From Mytilus edulis (taxonomy: Eukaryota > Mollusca > Bivalvia > Mytilida > Mytilidae): DNA of 64,000 nucleotides. Positions within the stretch are counted from its first letter, which is position 1; every line of letters begins with the position of its first letter. The DNA is taken from NCBI RefSeq assembly GCF_963676685.1, contig NC_092349.1, positions 35,632,293 through 35,696,292 on the forward strand, given 5' to 3'. This document shows, in pieces, positions 1 to 10,745 of this stretch. The position numbers and the translations under genes are program-made. A model generated the notes under the pieces. It was not told the origin of the DNA and searched no databases. It was given only the letters and a program-made list of their open reading frames with translations.

Positions 1-337
1 TTCCTTCGCAACCGTAAATGAAAGTGACAAATTTATTTTCCAAATTTCGCGTTATATCCTTCGGTTGTTAGGTTTTGTTTCAACCGAAGAGTGACGAAGA
101 CTCCATATGAGAGTTATTCCCCTTATGCATTTGATATGCATTTCTAACTGGTAAACCGTAAGTAATAGAGACCTTTGAGTTTTAATTTTAGGCCCTTGAT
201 CCAAAATAAAATTTAACAAATAGGCCAAGGTCAGAGGTCAAGGTTATTTTCTTAATTTTAATAATGGCTTATTTTCACTTCTTTGCAAAAACTGTATGAG
301 ATATCGAGATTTTTTTTAACTAAATTGTTTGTTGCGA
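1..337 (+). repeat. Interspersed element, direct-repeat copy 1 (cut by window edge)
   Basis: This segment is repeated almost base for base at 1088-1424, with a few substitutions and small indels. It starts at the window edge, so its left boundary is unknown. It contains the tandem half-sites AGGTCAGAGGTCA near 228-240. The same element family, more diverged, is seen near 2090, 3790 and 20455. No coding potential is evident. Confidence 0.85.
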
Positions 338-730
338 GAAATAAAACGAAAATACTTATTCACAGAGAAAACCGAGACTGAAACAACTGAAAATTGCGCT
401 GTAGTTCCGAAAGACCATTTAGACCAATATGCAGATCAAACGTCCCAGCTTCTTTTGTCCGGTCACACTACAGGGTTTACTGGTACTTCAGGAGAAGAAG
501 CAAAACAAGCGTTTCTTAAACAAGCTGCAATACAGCAAGAAATAAAACGAAAATACTTATTCACAGAGAAAACCGAGACTGAAACAACTCAACGTTTTAG
601 ACAAGCAAAAAGAGCATATAGTATGTATAGTGGATTGTGCTTTAGAGGTAAACTGATCTTTCCATTTTTCTGTGGAAAGACCTATTGTATTTGTTCTGAT
701 TATAAGGTCTTTCCACTTTTGTGTTAAAAG
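338..730 (+). pseudogene. Coding-like fragment with in-frame 67-codon duplication
   Basis: The plus frame is open here for about 130 codons without a convincing start, directly after element copy 1. A 51-bp block at 338-388 recurs at 539-589 (period 201 bp, in frame), giving the peptide motif EIKRKYLFTEKTETETT twice. The stretch between and after is polar and composition-balanced (for example LSGHTTGFTGTSGEEAKQAFLKQ), unlike the AT-rich spurious frames around it, which suggests exon-derived or element-derived coding sequence. From about 655 the frame runs into a hairpin repeat array, so only 338-650 is a credible coding relic. I do not recognise the protein. Sandwiched between two copies of the same interspersed repeat, it could be a captured exon or part of the element itself. 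Confidence 0.35.
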
Positions 731-905
731 ACCTGTTGTATTAGATCTGGCTATTATGTCTTTCCACTTTTGTGTTAAAAGACCTGTTGTATTTATTCTG
801 ATTATTATTATTATTATTAGGTCTTTCCAGGTAAGTGGAAGACCTATTGTATGTGTTCTGATTATTAGGTCTTTGGTGGAAAGACCTATAGTTTTGTTTT
901 GATTT
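655..905. repeat. Array of GGTCTTTCCA hairpins
   Basis: The motif GGTCTTTCC and its complement GGAAAGACC alternate several times: at about 656/674, 706, 758, 822/838 and 871/882. They are separated by short TTGTATTTGTTCTGATTATTA linkers and form a series of potential hairpins. I recognise this motif as a frequent component of bivalve interspersed repeats, probably an element terminus. Short open frames here are by-products of the repeat. Confidence 0.7.
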
Positions 906-939
906 TTTTTTCTTATGCCTATATTTTTTTTTTCTTGCG

Positions 940-2060
940 CTGTATTTTTATTTTAAAATATGTTGCTTAGTTTTTTGGTATATGTTATCGAACAGTGTAT
1001 ACGCTTTTGAATCTGACCCTGTTTAACCGAACACCTTTCTTTGTAAGAGTTATCTCCTTTAACACTATGTATGTCTTGATATGAGAATTCCTTCGCAACA
1101 GTAAATGAAAGTGACAAATTTATTTTCCAAATTTCGCGTTATATCCTTCGGTTGTTAGGTTTTGTTTCAACCGAAGAGTGACGAAGACTCCATATGAGAG
1201 TTATTCCCCTTATGCATTTGATATGCATTTCTAACTGGTAAACCGTAAGTTATAGAGACCTTTGAGTTTTAATTTTAGGCCCTTGATCCAAAAAAAATTT
1301 AACAAATAGGCCAAGGTCAGAGGTCAAGGTTATTTTCTTAATTTTAATAATGGCTTATTTTCACTTCTTTGCAAAAACTGTATGAGATAATCGAGATTTC
1401 TTTTAACTAAATTGTTTGTTGCGACATGTCGTAACATGTAACTTTCGGTTGAAAGAGTTCTTTTACACAAAATTGAAGTTTCCTTCCCTATTACATTTAA
1501 AATAACGCGTAAGGTGATATAACTCATTAACCATATATAATTTAGACTTAAGGACTTTTGATTTAAGGTTTTTGGTTGATGACCTTGAAATTGAGCTCAA
1601 TGTCACTCGTAAATTCGACGTTCTTAATTTTTACCTTTGCTATATATTCATGATAAGGTCATTAGACTTTTTGCATTAGATTACAAACCACTTGACCATG
1701 ACAAAAAAAGCATAAGTGACCTTAGGTAAGCCGGAAGTAGTCATTCATTGTACTTATTTAATGTAAATGTAAATAAAATCATATATTTTTGAGAATCAGA
1801 GTGAAGTAAACCATCAAATAAAACCCTGAAATAACATTTTCAAAACCGCAAGTAACAAATTATCTTCGATATCTTAAAAAAGATGTATAAACCATATATT
1901 TTAATAATAAGCTACGATGTCACGCTGGAAAAAAAACATTTTAAACCGAATTTTAACAGTTTGGTATCAAAATATATCTTTATGGGTGAAAAAAACCTTC
2001 ACTTGTTCTCTGAACAATTGGTTTCTCTGAACAATTGGTTTTGAATTATTATTATATATT
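940..2060 (+). repeat. Interspersed element, copy A
   Basis: This is a fuller copy of the family at 1-337. In order it holds an AAGAGTTATCTCC block near 1045, the direct repeat 1088-1424, AGGTCA half-sites near 1314-1331, a CCGGAAGTAG block at 1731, a run of ACCGCAAGTAACAAATTAT near 1845 and the terminal motif CTGAACAATTGGTTT near 2015-2045. The same order occurs in copies at 3785 and 20455. No ORF of element proteins is visible, so it looks non-autonomous or decayed. Confidence 0.7.
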
Positions 2061-2089
2061 TTCGTCCGCCAAATTTGTTCCCGCGTGAA

Positions 2090-2480
2090 AGTTTTGTTTC
2101 GCAATATGTCGCTAAGATATTACGTAAATAGTATCATACAGTTTATGCGCATTTAGGTTTAATAAAAACCCAATTGTTTTGGACGAGTTATCTCTATTCA
2201 CTGTTTATTTTATAATAAAAAAAGGTAACGATATTTGTTTCTTCTTCTGAATTGTTCATTACATCATCAGGAATTTTGGCTAACTTGAATAGAAGCGATC
2301 CAATGAGATCTAATTTTAGCAAATACATTTGTCGTTATGCTTTTGAAACGCATGTACAAAAAAATGTATGTAAACCATAAGTCGTATAAAAAGTAATTGA
2401 CCAAATTAGTAGTCGCGACATGATATACGATTTTGACGAAATGGTACGCGTTTTGATTTAGAGGTTCCATTCCAATTAAA
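2090..2480 (+). repeat. Partial copy of the same interspersed element
   Basis: The blocks GAGTTATCTC, ACATCATCAGGAATTTTGGC and the half-unit around 2280-2340 match the 5' half of the copy at 20455. The 3' half with CCGGAAGT is absent, so this copy is truncated. Confidence 0.55.
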
Positions 2481-3784
2481 CAGTAGAATTTACAAAATTA
2501 ACTTATTTTAGCTACAAACTTTGCAGCTATCACGATGTTAATATGTAGACGAACGCGCGTCTGGCATATATACTAAATATAGTCCTGGTACAAAAAAAAA
2601 TGTATCTATGATGAGTTTATTATGCATCTTATCTTAAATATCAACCGAGGTCTATCATCCTCGCCCCTTTTTTCTCTTTTTTTCTTAGGAATCCCATTTC
2701 GCTTTAAAGTTCAGTCCCTTACATTTTATTGTCAAAATACAAGCCCTCTGCTGTACAAACTTCTGAAATAGAAATCCATCACTGCAAAAATCTGTCCCTA
2801 TTCATACATTTTCTGAAATAACATGTAATCAGTGAACGTTGTATTAAGATACTATAATAACAGCACTATTTTTGTGTGCATGCATTGGACGACAATTATT
2901 TTACCGGTAAAATGTAACATGAATCAAGAAAAAACGTTTCCCTTAGCCGTGGGTCGCTTGATTGAGAAATATAATTCATTGACGTAGAAATCGCACCCAA
3001 GTTCAAAATAATTCCTGCAATCAAATTCCTAAAAATGCATCTTCCTATATCTTATTTGAATATAAACCTGTGCTCCCGTAAACATGTGTACGTAAAATAC
3101 ATACATGATCTGACATCAATAATCGATAAATAATAAAACCAATAGCGATAGTGTTTGTCCGATCAATACACATGTGCTCTGTTCAATGGTCTCCCCTGAA
3201 AAGACAGACATATATACTTGAGCATCACGTGACTTTAAAACTCCTCGCACACGCGGACCAAAAATTAGAAGAAAAATTTCCATATCCAAATATAGAAAGT
3301 GAAACTTTCAAGTCAGAATATCAACTCTATTTTTTCCCTACAAGTTGAAACAAAATGCAACATAATACACAAAAGAAACTATGAAGTACGAGTTATCGAA
3401 AACAATAGAGAAAATTGATCAAAAATAAGATGTAAGGACTGTTATATATTAGGACATCATGAGGTTGTCCGTTTGAGAGTACGAGATGTACAAGTACGCA
3501 GTCCGGTCAGAATATTGACGTTACGTCCAGTGCCTCTCATAGAGATAGTGCCATCGAAACTTTTAGTCAATAAATCAATCAATGAACACCAACCAAACAA
3601 ACAACTAAACAATCAATCTGTTTAATTTGGGGTCCAAAATCGCATGTTTCTTTTTCGCTTGTTCCAAGAGACCCTATCCCATGTGTTTCATTAGTATATC
3701 AGTCAACCAACCAACCAACCACCCAGCCAACCAATCAATTATTCAATCAATCAATCAATAAAAAAATCAATTAATCATGTTTCG
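2481..3784. other. Intergenic; no gene seen
   Basis: A fragment of the ACGCGCGTCTGGC repeat lies at about 2545-2600 (related pieces near 7490 and 17860). A low-complexity CAATCAAT/CCAACCAA tract lies at about 3565-3775. The short plus frame at 3151-3348 has no recognisable content and I do not call it. Confidence 0.6.
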
Positions 3785-4835
3785 GAGGGAAACAGAACTC
3801 TGAACAATTAGTTTTTTATATTGTTAATACAATTGTTCTAAAAAAAAATCCGCATGCATGTTATCTGATCTTCTCTGAAGAACAATTGGTTTTTAATTAT
3901 TTTTTCTTCTATGTACACTTTTCTTTGTATGAGTTATCTCCCCGAACACTGTTTTACTTGTTAGCGCATCTATTCCATAACCGGCAAAAATAGCGACACA
4001 TTTGTATGGCAAATTCTTCGTTGTATGACCATGATGTTTTTATTAAATTTTGCCCGAACGATACGAAAACGCCATATGAGAGTTATTTCCTCTTCTGTAT
4101 ATGCTATTAGGGATATATAATATAAAACATGAACAACTAGTGATATAAACCTACGGTGGTTCATTGAAATGAAATAAAAGTCAAAGATCAAGGTCATATT
4201 CTAAATTTTGATTTTAGCTTACTTCTACTTTGAAAAAACCGTATAAAATATCAACAACATATATGTACGAAATAGTTTGTTGTGACATGTTGAAGCACAT
4301 ACTTTTTGGTTGAAGAGGTTAGCTAATATAAGAACGGAATTTTCTCAACTTTTATATTTAAAAATAGTCGTATGGTGAGATAACTCATTCATAATGTATA
4401 ATTAAGACCTAGGGTTTATGACCTAAAATCGATATCAAGGTCATATCTAAATTTTCTCGATTATTACTTTTTATGTATACATGATAAATTCATGGGACTT
4501 TTTGCATTAGTTGCAAGCTACTTAACCATGAAAAAGCCAACCAGAAATGACCTGTTTTAAACCGGAAGTAGCTATCGTTTGTAAATTTATTTTTAGAATC
4601 ATTGTCAAATATTACTGGATTTGACATTTCGAAACCGAAATTAACAAATTGTCTGCCTTATTTATAAAAAAATGAAACCATTTATTATTTTAATCTGCGT
4701 ATAATAAACTATCATTTGACGCTTAAGATTTAGATTTTAACCCACATTTTAAAAGTTTCATATAAAAAAAGATCTTTATGGGTGGAGAGACCTTCAAATG
4801 TTCTCTGAACAATTGGTTTTTAATTGTCATTTATA
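3785..4835 (+). repeat. Interspersed element, copy C
   Basis: Shares with copy A the CTTTGTATGAGTTATCTCC start, the GCCATATGAGAGTTAT block near 4071, AAGATCAAGGTCA near 4188, CCGGAAGTAG at 4562 and the terminal TTCTCTGAACAATTGG near 4800. It is diverged from the other copies throughout and carries no credible ORF. Confidence 0.7.
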
Positions 4836-5660
4836 TTTTGTTTCATATATTTGTGTTCATACTTAAAGCGCAAACTACCAGTTTCAATTCCTGGATTAAT
4901 TTAATCAATTAACGAGAATACTAACAATAAACAGCATTGTTTTCATAATAAACAAATAATACAACTATTTCATTAAAACATCTTTTTCTGTCGTAGAATC
5001 ATGCTCTCCTGGTTATTTATGCCAAGGACGACACGGATATCGAGATCGACAGAAACCGTCAACAACAGAAGAAGATGCCGACACATTTGATAAGCATAAG
5101 AACAAATGTATACACTGGGAACAACTTGTTTGTGATTTATTCAGTTTATTGATGGAACTTTTGAGTACTCTAATTGAAATATTTCAAGGCAGCATCAAAC
5201 CTTTGAATTTAAAAACCAAAAACAATGACACTTTGTTTTCTTTTGGTGAAAGCTGCTCACAGTCAATAAATGGTGTCAGGTACTGGCTTACCAATCACCA
5301 ATTTTGTGTACGTATGCTTTATCAGTAGCGACATAACAGCTGAGTATTTTTATTTGCAAGTCAAGTAAGAATTAAATAAGACTGAGCGAGAAACCGTTTT
5401 AAAACTAAGCAAAATACAATAACTGATGTTTCCAAACCTCGTAGACCACTAAAATGTCTAACAATCAGATTGATACGATAACGTGTCTACTATATCATGT
5501 ATATACAAATAACATTTGGTGTTATTGTCATTGAGACAACAATGTTAATTCAAAAGTGATATCATAATAACTGTATTTAACCAGCTATTAACTTTCAATC
5601 ACTCTTTCTGATTTGGTTCCATCAATATATCCCAAGAACTAAAAATTAAAGAATAAACAG
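4836..5660. other. Intergenic; no gene seen
   Basis: AT-rich sequence with stops in every frame. I see neither splice-bounded coding blocks nor recognisable repeats. Confidence 0.5.
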
Positions 5661-6035
5661 AATGGTTCACTCCGAATCATGGACTTAAATCTCGAATATG
5701 ACATACACCGTGATCACAGTGCCAGAATCTATGACAAACGGGACGATTTTAGTTTTGAAATATCAATTTCCTTCACCTTAGTAGCAATATACCAACTTTA
5801 ACTGCATAAAGGATACGCATTTCCTAACTTATTCGGTATTCAAGAACTTGCAGCTACTACTCAGATTTTGTAAAACGTCACACATGTCTGAGCAGAAAGT
5901 TGATGAACCAGGGGTATGTCAAAGAACGTCGACTCGTCCTTTTTCTAAAAAAAAGTTCATCGAAAGGTACCAATACCTTGTTGATAAATGTTCCTTTCAA
6001 ACTTTACAATTAATACATGATTGTCTTTAAGTATA
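5660..6035 (+). pseudogene. Penelope-like element reverse transcriptase relic
   Basis: A decayed part of a Penelope-like reverse transcriptase, downstream of the catalytic motif. At 5680-5790 the frame reads LNLEYD...ARIYDKRDDFSFEI, matching the DLHLE...KLYDKRDDF block of the better preserved relic at 23116-23460. After a frameshift and stop, 5860-6000 reads in another frame as DFVKRHTCLSRKLMNQGY followed by FIERYQYLVDKCSF, the usual continuation of this RT family. The YxDD catalytic motif itself is not present, so the copy is 5'-truncated as well as frameshifted. The sequence immediately downstream is the tail shared with four tail-only fragments in this window, which supports it being one element. 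Non-functional. Confidence 0.75.
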
Positions 6036-6965
6036 GGTTCCCTGCACTGGCGTTGTTTATCATCTTCATAACGTTTTATAGTATTCTTTTTATTTTTCCA
6101 TATTTATATAAATTTTACTGTAAAGTCTCTTTTTTGGTGACTCTGTACTTATGCATCCCGTCATACATTGAATGACACAATAATTGTATTTGTACCTGTG
6201 TGACGTCAAACGCGCGGTTCTACGTCAAAGTTAATGCTAATCTAACCGTGTGTTTGCCAGGGAAAGGATTTGGTCCCAGTACTTTATGGGTGGATTTTAC
6301 AATATAAATAAAGTCGTATAATAAAAAAGCAATATGAGGTTGTTGAAATAGGTGTATGCCTTTTACTTTTACTGTTAAAACTGTTTTTGTGATATTAATT
6401 TGATTTGATTCTGTACATATGTTTCCCGTCATACATTGAACGACAAAATTGTTTGATTTTTACCTGTGAAACGTCAAACTCGCGAGTATACGTCAGTGTC
6501 TGTAAGGGTAGTTATTCGGTCTCAGTGCATAAACTCTTTCAACCTTTCAGAAGCAGATTTTACATAAACAAAAAAAGATCGCCTGATAGAAAAGCATATT
6601 GAGGATTTTAAGTTTGATGTATGCCTTTTTGTGCTTCTTTGTTACATTCTTTTAAGTGATTAAGATGATACACAATGTTGACTGCTGTACCTCTATTTTT
6701 GACATTTTTACCTAATGTGCCTGTTCATTTTGTTCACGAATCGCTGTCAATAATGGAATGTGATGCGACTGTTGTTCTGCATGTGAGAGGTTAAGCTAGC
6801 TATAAAACAAGGTTCAATCATCCATTTTCCACATAGGAAAATGCCAGTACCAAGTCAGGAATATTTCTCAAGGTTCAATATTTTTCTGATTTTACTTTTC
6901 ACTCCTACATGATAAAGGACTACTAGAGAAATATGGTCACTCATGGTCAGTAGCAACTTCCAATC
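6036..6965 (+). mobile_element. 3' tail of the Penelope-like element
   Basis: Two or three diverged tandem units carry CATCCCGTCATACATTGAA followed by ACCTGTGTGACGTCAAACGC (about 6150-6230 and 6420-6490). Then come a TATGCCTTTTTGTGCT block, GACTGCTGTACC near 6680 and TTAAGCTAGCTATAAAACAAGG at about 6792. The same order on the minus strand is found at 13925-14985 and 55440-56030, and on the plus strand at 61620-62065. Because here it directly follows RT-derived sequence, I read it as the element's 3' untranslated tail. Confidence 0.65.
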
Positions 6966-8163
6966 GCCATTAAGGACTTGCAAACGTGAGACTTCCGTTT
7001 ATTCGGGATGCATAAAAACAGAGCCACGGCCGGTCAAACCATAACTGTATTTGTGTAAATTGTTAGTGAATAGTATTAAAATCTCCTATACTTTGTAGAA
7101 GTTCAAGAGGCAACCAGGTTTTCTAACAGTTCTCACACAAGATTGGAAAGGTAATGCTTACATACAATGAATCTAACACTAATTAACCTCTAGGCAACGC
7201 TGAAAAAGGATTTTTTTTATCCAAAATATGTAATAAACAAGGTTACAGACATCCAAATAGCAAGATCATGCATATATGTATAGACTACAACTCAATTTAT
7301 CAGAAAAAAATGTATAGCAATTAAACTTGACTTAACGCATACGCATAATTCTTGATGACATCAAAAATCATATAGAAATGTTCATATTGATTGCTACGCA
7401 TACTGCAGATTCAGTACAATATTCAATTGTGTACGTTTTAAATGGTGCAAATAAATTCATCATATATAACAGGATTAAATTTTGTATTTACGCCAGACGC
7501 TCGTTTCGTCTTCAAAAAACTCATCATTGACGATCGAATCCAAAAATTTTTAAAGACCAAATAAAGTACAGGATTGAAGAGCATTGAGTACAATACTGAA
7601 AACAATTAAGATGGAGTTATGTGCACAATTCATACCCAGGGTTTTGGTGCAAAACAGTTTATACATATGAGCGCGTAAGAACCAAGAGGTTACTTACATC
7701 ATCAGGCCAATTCAGAAGTGTAGAAAAAAATGATCGTTTATTTTTTCTGAAAATTTTAAAGGAGCGTTCTTTTAATATTACTTGATTGCTTGCTAAAGAA
7801 AACAACTGGGGGTCCATGTGATTATTTTTTTGCAATAAAAGCAATAGACCTTCATTCTAAACGGGACGTTTGTCAATATATTTTAATCGCAAAAACGTCG
7901 TGAAATCTCTTCCGCTGTTGTGAAGTTTAGTGGTATAGCCGAGTTTAATTCCGAAAGCTAGGATATTAATCATCAAAATTTATAAAGCTTGTTACTCGTA
8001 AAACAGAAAAGAATATTTGAAAAACTTTTATGAGTTGTTACAGAACTTTGATAGAAAAAGTCATTTGGTCAATTTCTGTCAGAAAAGAAATATTGGGAAA
8101 CACAAAAGATAAATATAATAAAAAAATCATTTGCATCTCTGTCCGAAATTAATCCTAGAATTC
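6966..8163. other. Intergenic; one dispersed repeat fragment
   Basis: A fragment at about 7480-7560 (ACGCCAGACGCTCGTTTCGTC, then CTCATCATTGACGATC) belongs to a repeat common in bivalves; related pieces lie near 2545 and 17770-17885. Nothing else is supported. Confidence 0.5.
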
Positions 8164-8330
8164 ATGGAGACAACACCGCATGAGCATAGTTTTAATTATT
8201 CAAAAGGTACGACACGACAAAACGTGAAACAATTTTACAATGAGTGGGATACTATAAAAATGAGGACATTTGACATGATTGTCGATGAGACGACTATGAA
8301 CCAAGCCGGACCGTATAGTCAGCTTTCAAA
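8164..8330 (+). CDS. Possible exon, methyltransferase-like N-terminus
   Basis: An ATG at 8164 follows an acceptor-like TTAATCCTAG and opens a polar stretch beginning METTPHEHSFNYSKGTTRQN and continuing VKQFYNEWD. This resembles the N-terminus of METTL27/WBSCR27-like methyltransferases, where a short lead is followed by an FYxxWA-type helix. The resemblance is from memory and short; no SAM-binding glycine motif follows, and after about 8330 the frame becomes cysteine- and lysine-rich and repeat-like. If real, it is an isolated or truncated exon about 540 bp upstream of the unrecognised exon at 8870 and on the same strand, so it could belong to that gene. It could equally be a chance open frame. 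Confidence 0.25.
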
Positions 8331-8869
8331 ATACCCAACATGCAAATGTAAATCTATTCAAGTAAAACTTTGTCACAATTTACTAAATTGTCCTTTTTTC
8401 TATTGTGACATTTTGGTCATGGCTGAATGCTGATATGTATTGATGATGATTAATGCAAAACAGAAGAAGCGTATCCTATTGAACTATCAATTCTCACTTT
8501 TTATGCAAAAACCTCTATATCCTCTACTGTTTAAAGTCAAAGGTCAATATTACAATTATAATCAGAAAGGTAACGTGTTCGGGTGGAACATGTATACAAA
8601 TAAAAAGTGCTTTGTAGTATGTCTACACACGGAGTCAGATATCAATAACCTAGCTAGTTAAACAAGCTACAGGAAAACATGCCGTTACAAATTTATATTT
8701 GTTACGAGATAGTATACTGGTTATGATGTCTGATCCTTCACAGCTTCTTATACTGAGGGATGTTTATTATGTATAAAAACAATGCCTCCATTTTGCAGTT
8801 ATATATGATTCCATTAATTCTATCCATGCAAACATAACAACTATAGGTTATTATCATTCTCTTTTTTAG

Positions 8870-9561
8870 TTTTCAGAGTAAGGACCTTTCACACCAATTA
8901 TCTTTCACAGACGTCAGTTGGACTTTCAATGCATTTGTGTAATGGAGAATTCAGACAATCAGCCGTAGAGGATTTATGTGAACTAGTTATTTCCTAGGCT
9001 GGTATTTTTGATTTGGCATCTGTCAGCCGCGTATGCCAAATCAAAAATACCTTGCCAATTGAAGAAGATAGACACTGTATACATATCATAGGGTTACCAT
9101 CAGGACATAAAGACACTGTAAAGGAATTCCTTTTCAAATGGCCAGCCATTGTTGATTTGGCATCTGCCGCTGCAGAGCGCCAAATCATCAATCCTAGTCC
9201 AGGAAAGGTGATTCCTGCAAATAGCATGAGACTGCACAGCAAAATAGTCAAATTAGGGAGAGGTTTTACCTACTTTAGCAGACTGATTGCTTTCTTACCT
9301 CAAGGTACAAAGCAAGCTGTATGTTACGGTTACGATCTAGTTATTATAAGTCCAGAGTGTGAACAAGTAATATGTACATACAACGACTCCGTTGTCATAT
9401 GTAAACACGGGAAATCTATCTGGTGCTACAAGAACTCTCTTGCTATTTGCAGTGTCGAGTGTGAAAACGTTTTACTTGAAAACAATCAAATTCAGGTTTC
9501 AGTTGAAGAAAAGTTCGATTTCCACGGCTTTCTCAAACAGAATTTTGGACTTCAACTGTAG
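8870..9561 (+). CDS. Terminal exon of unrecognised gene, interrupted by in-frame TAG (copy 1)
   Basis: The exon starts after a clear acceptor (CTCTTTTTTAG at 8859-8869) and reads in one frame to the stop at 9559-9561, except for a TAG at 8995-8997. Upstream of TAG the frame gives about 41 residues (FRVRTFHTNYLSQ... ending CELVIS). Downstream it gives 187 residues (starting AGIFDLASVSR, ending FGLQL). Both halves are conserved in the opposite-strand copy at 47632-48321: the upstream half keeps the acceptor, phase and pattern, and the C-terminal 134 residues are about three quarters identical by eye. A perfect 19-bp hairpin begins three bases after TAG. The C-terminal part is rich in cysteine and beta-prone (CYGYDLVIISPECEQVICTY). 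I recognise no family. Alternatives: programmed readthrough, alternative acceptor use (TTTCCTAG ends exactly at the TAG), or decay. Confidence 0.6.
9001..9051 (+). promoter_or_regulatory. Perfect 19-bp hairpin 3 nt after in-frame TAG
   Basis: Left arm GGTATTTTTGATTTGGCAT (9001-9019), 13-base loop (9020-9032) and exact reverse complement (9033-9051). It sits within conserved coding sequence and is identical in the other copy (48143-48193). A stem just 3' of a UAG is a known context for stop-codon readthrough; whether it acts so here is inference. Confidence 0.6.
9153..9187 (+). repeat. Second, related hairpin in the same exon
   Basis: A 35-base unit starting TGATTTGGCATCTG and ending GCCAAATCA matches the core of the first hairpin (9009-9043) in length and ends. 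It lies exactly 144 bases (48 codons) further on in the same frame, encoding DLAS...QI in both. Arms GATTTGGC/GCCAAATC pair over 8 bp. In copy 2 one arm base is changed. Confidence 0.6.
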
Positions 9562-9956
9562 TAAAAGGTTTTCAGACTCTGATGTATTTTAAGATTTGAA
9601 AGGATCCGTTGTTGTTATGCAATAATTAACTCTTCAAAAAAGTTTGGAGACTTATTGTTTTTGGTCAGTTCTTATTATTTTTATTATTTAAAAAATGAAC
9701 TTGTCCGCAGCGTTTCTCAAAAACCGCCTGTCAGATTGACTTAGGATTTCATAAATTGGTAGACTAATATGTCCAGGTGAGCCATCAATCTTTCGTTTGT
9801 GCATTGGGGTCTATTAAGGGATATTTTTTGGGGGAAAAGGAGGGAGGGGTTTACTATAGAACCTTATGGGATTTTATTTTCTAAAATTTTCAAACTAATA
9901 TAACTTGAAATTTGTAAGTGATAAATACATGCAGTCTTCAGAAATGATTATAGGAC

Positions 9957-10745
9957 AATAAAACAAATCACATGAAATAATGGGGGAGTCCCTGGGAGTT
10001 CATCCCCACCACTTCAATTTGAGAATATGCTTATATCTTGTAAACGGTCCAGATCCCCACCCCTAAACAATATATATTCTTGAATGGGACGATAAATCAA
10101 ATAAAATGAAATTAAAGGGAGGTCCCTGGGGGTCATCCCCATCCCGTTCAATTTGAAAGTGTGCTATTATCTTATAAACGGTCAAGATCCCCACCCCTAA
10201 ACTATATATATTCTTGTAGGGGACAATAAAACAAATGAAACGAAATTAAAGGGAAGTCCCTAGGGAGTCACCCCACCCCCTCTTGTTTGAAAACTTGTAA
10301 ACGGTCAACATCCCCACCCTTAAACCATATATATTCTTGTAGTGGACAATAAAACAAATGAAATGAAATAAGAGTGGAGTCCCTAGGGGGTCACCCCACC
10401 CCCTCTTGTTTGAAAACTTGTAAATGATCAACATCCCCACCCCTAAACCATATATATTCTTGTATGGGACAATAAAGCTAATCAAATGAAATTTAAGGGA
10501 AGTTCCTGGGAGTCGCCCCACCCCGTTCAATTTGAGAATGTGCTATTATCTTGTAAACGGTCCAGCTCCCCACCCTTAAACCATATATATTCTTGTAGGG
10601 GACAATAAAACAAATCAAATGAAATGTAGATGAATTCCCTGGGGGCCACCACCCCCTCCTGTTTGAATACTTGTAAATGGTGGAGATCCCTACTCGTAAG
10701 CCATATATATTCTTGTATGGGACAAAAAATCAAATCAAATGAACA
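9957..10745. repeat. Minisatellite, about seven units of 120-134 bp
   Basis: Units contain GGACAATAAAACAAAT, GTCCCTGGGGGTCA, CCCCACCCC, TTGTAAACGGTC and CCATATATATTCTTG. The last motif recurs at 10071, 10205, 10328, 10451, 10584 and 10704 (spacings 134, 123, 123, 133, 120). Two spacings of 123 bp, a multiple of three, explain the long repetitive minus-strand open frames here, which I do not call genes. Confidence 0.85.

Noticed and set aside
10246..10733. Two minus-strand repetitive frames (94 and 68 codons)
   Set aside because: They follow from minisatellite units of 123 bp being a multiple of three; the residues repeat with the DNA.
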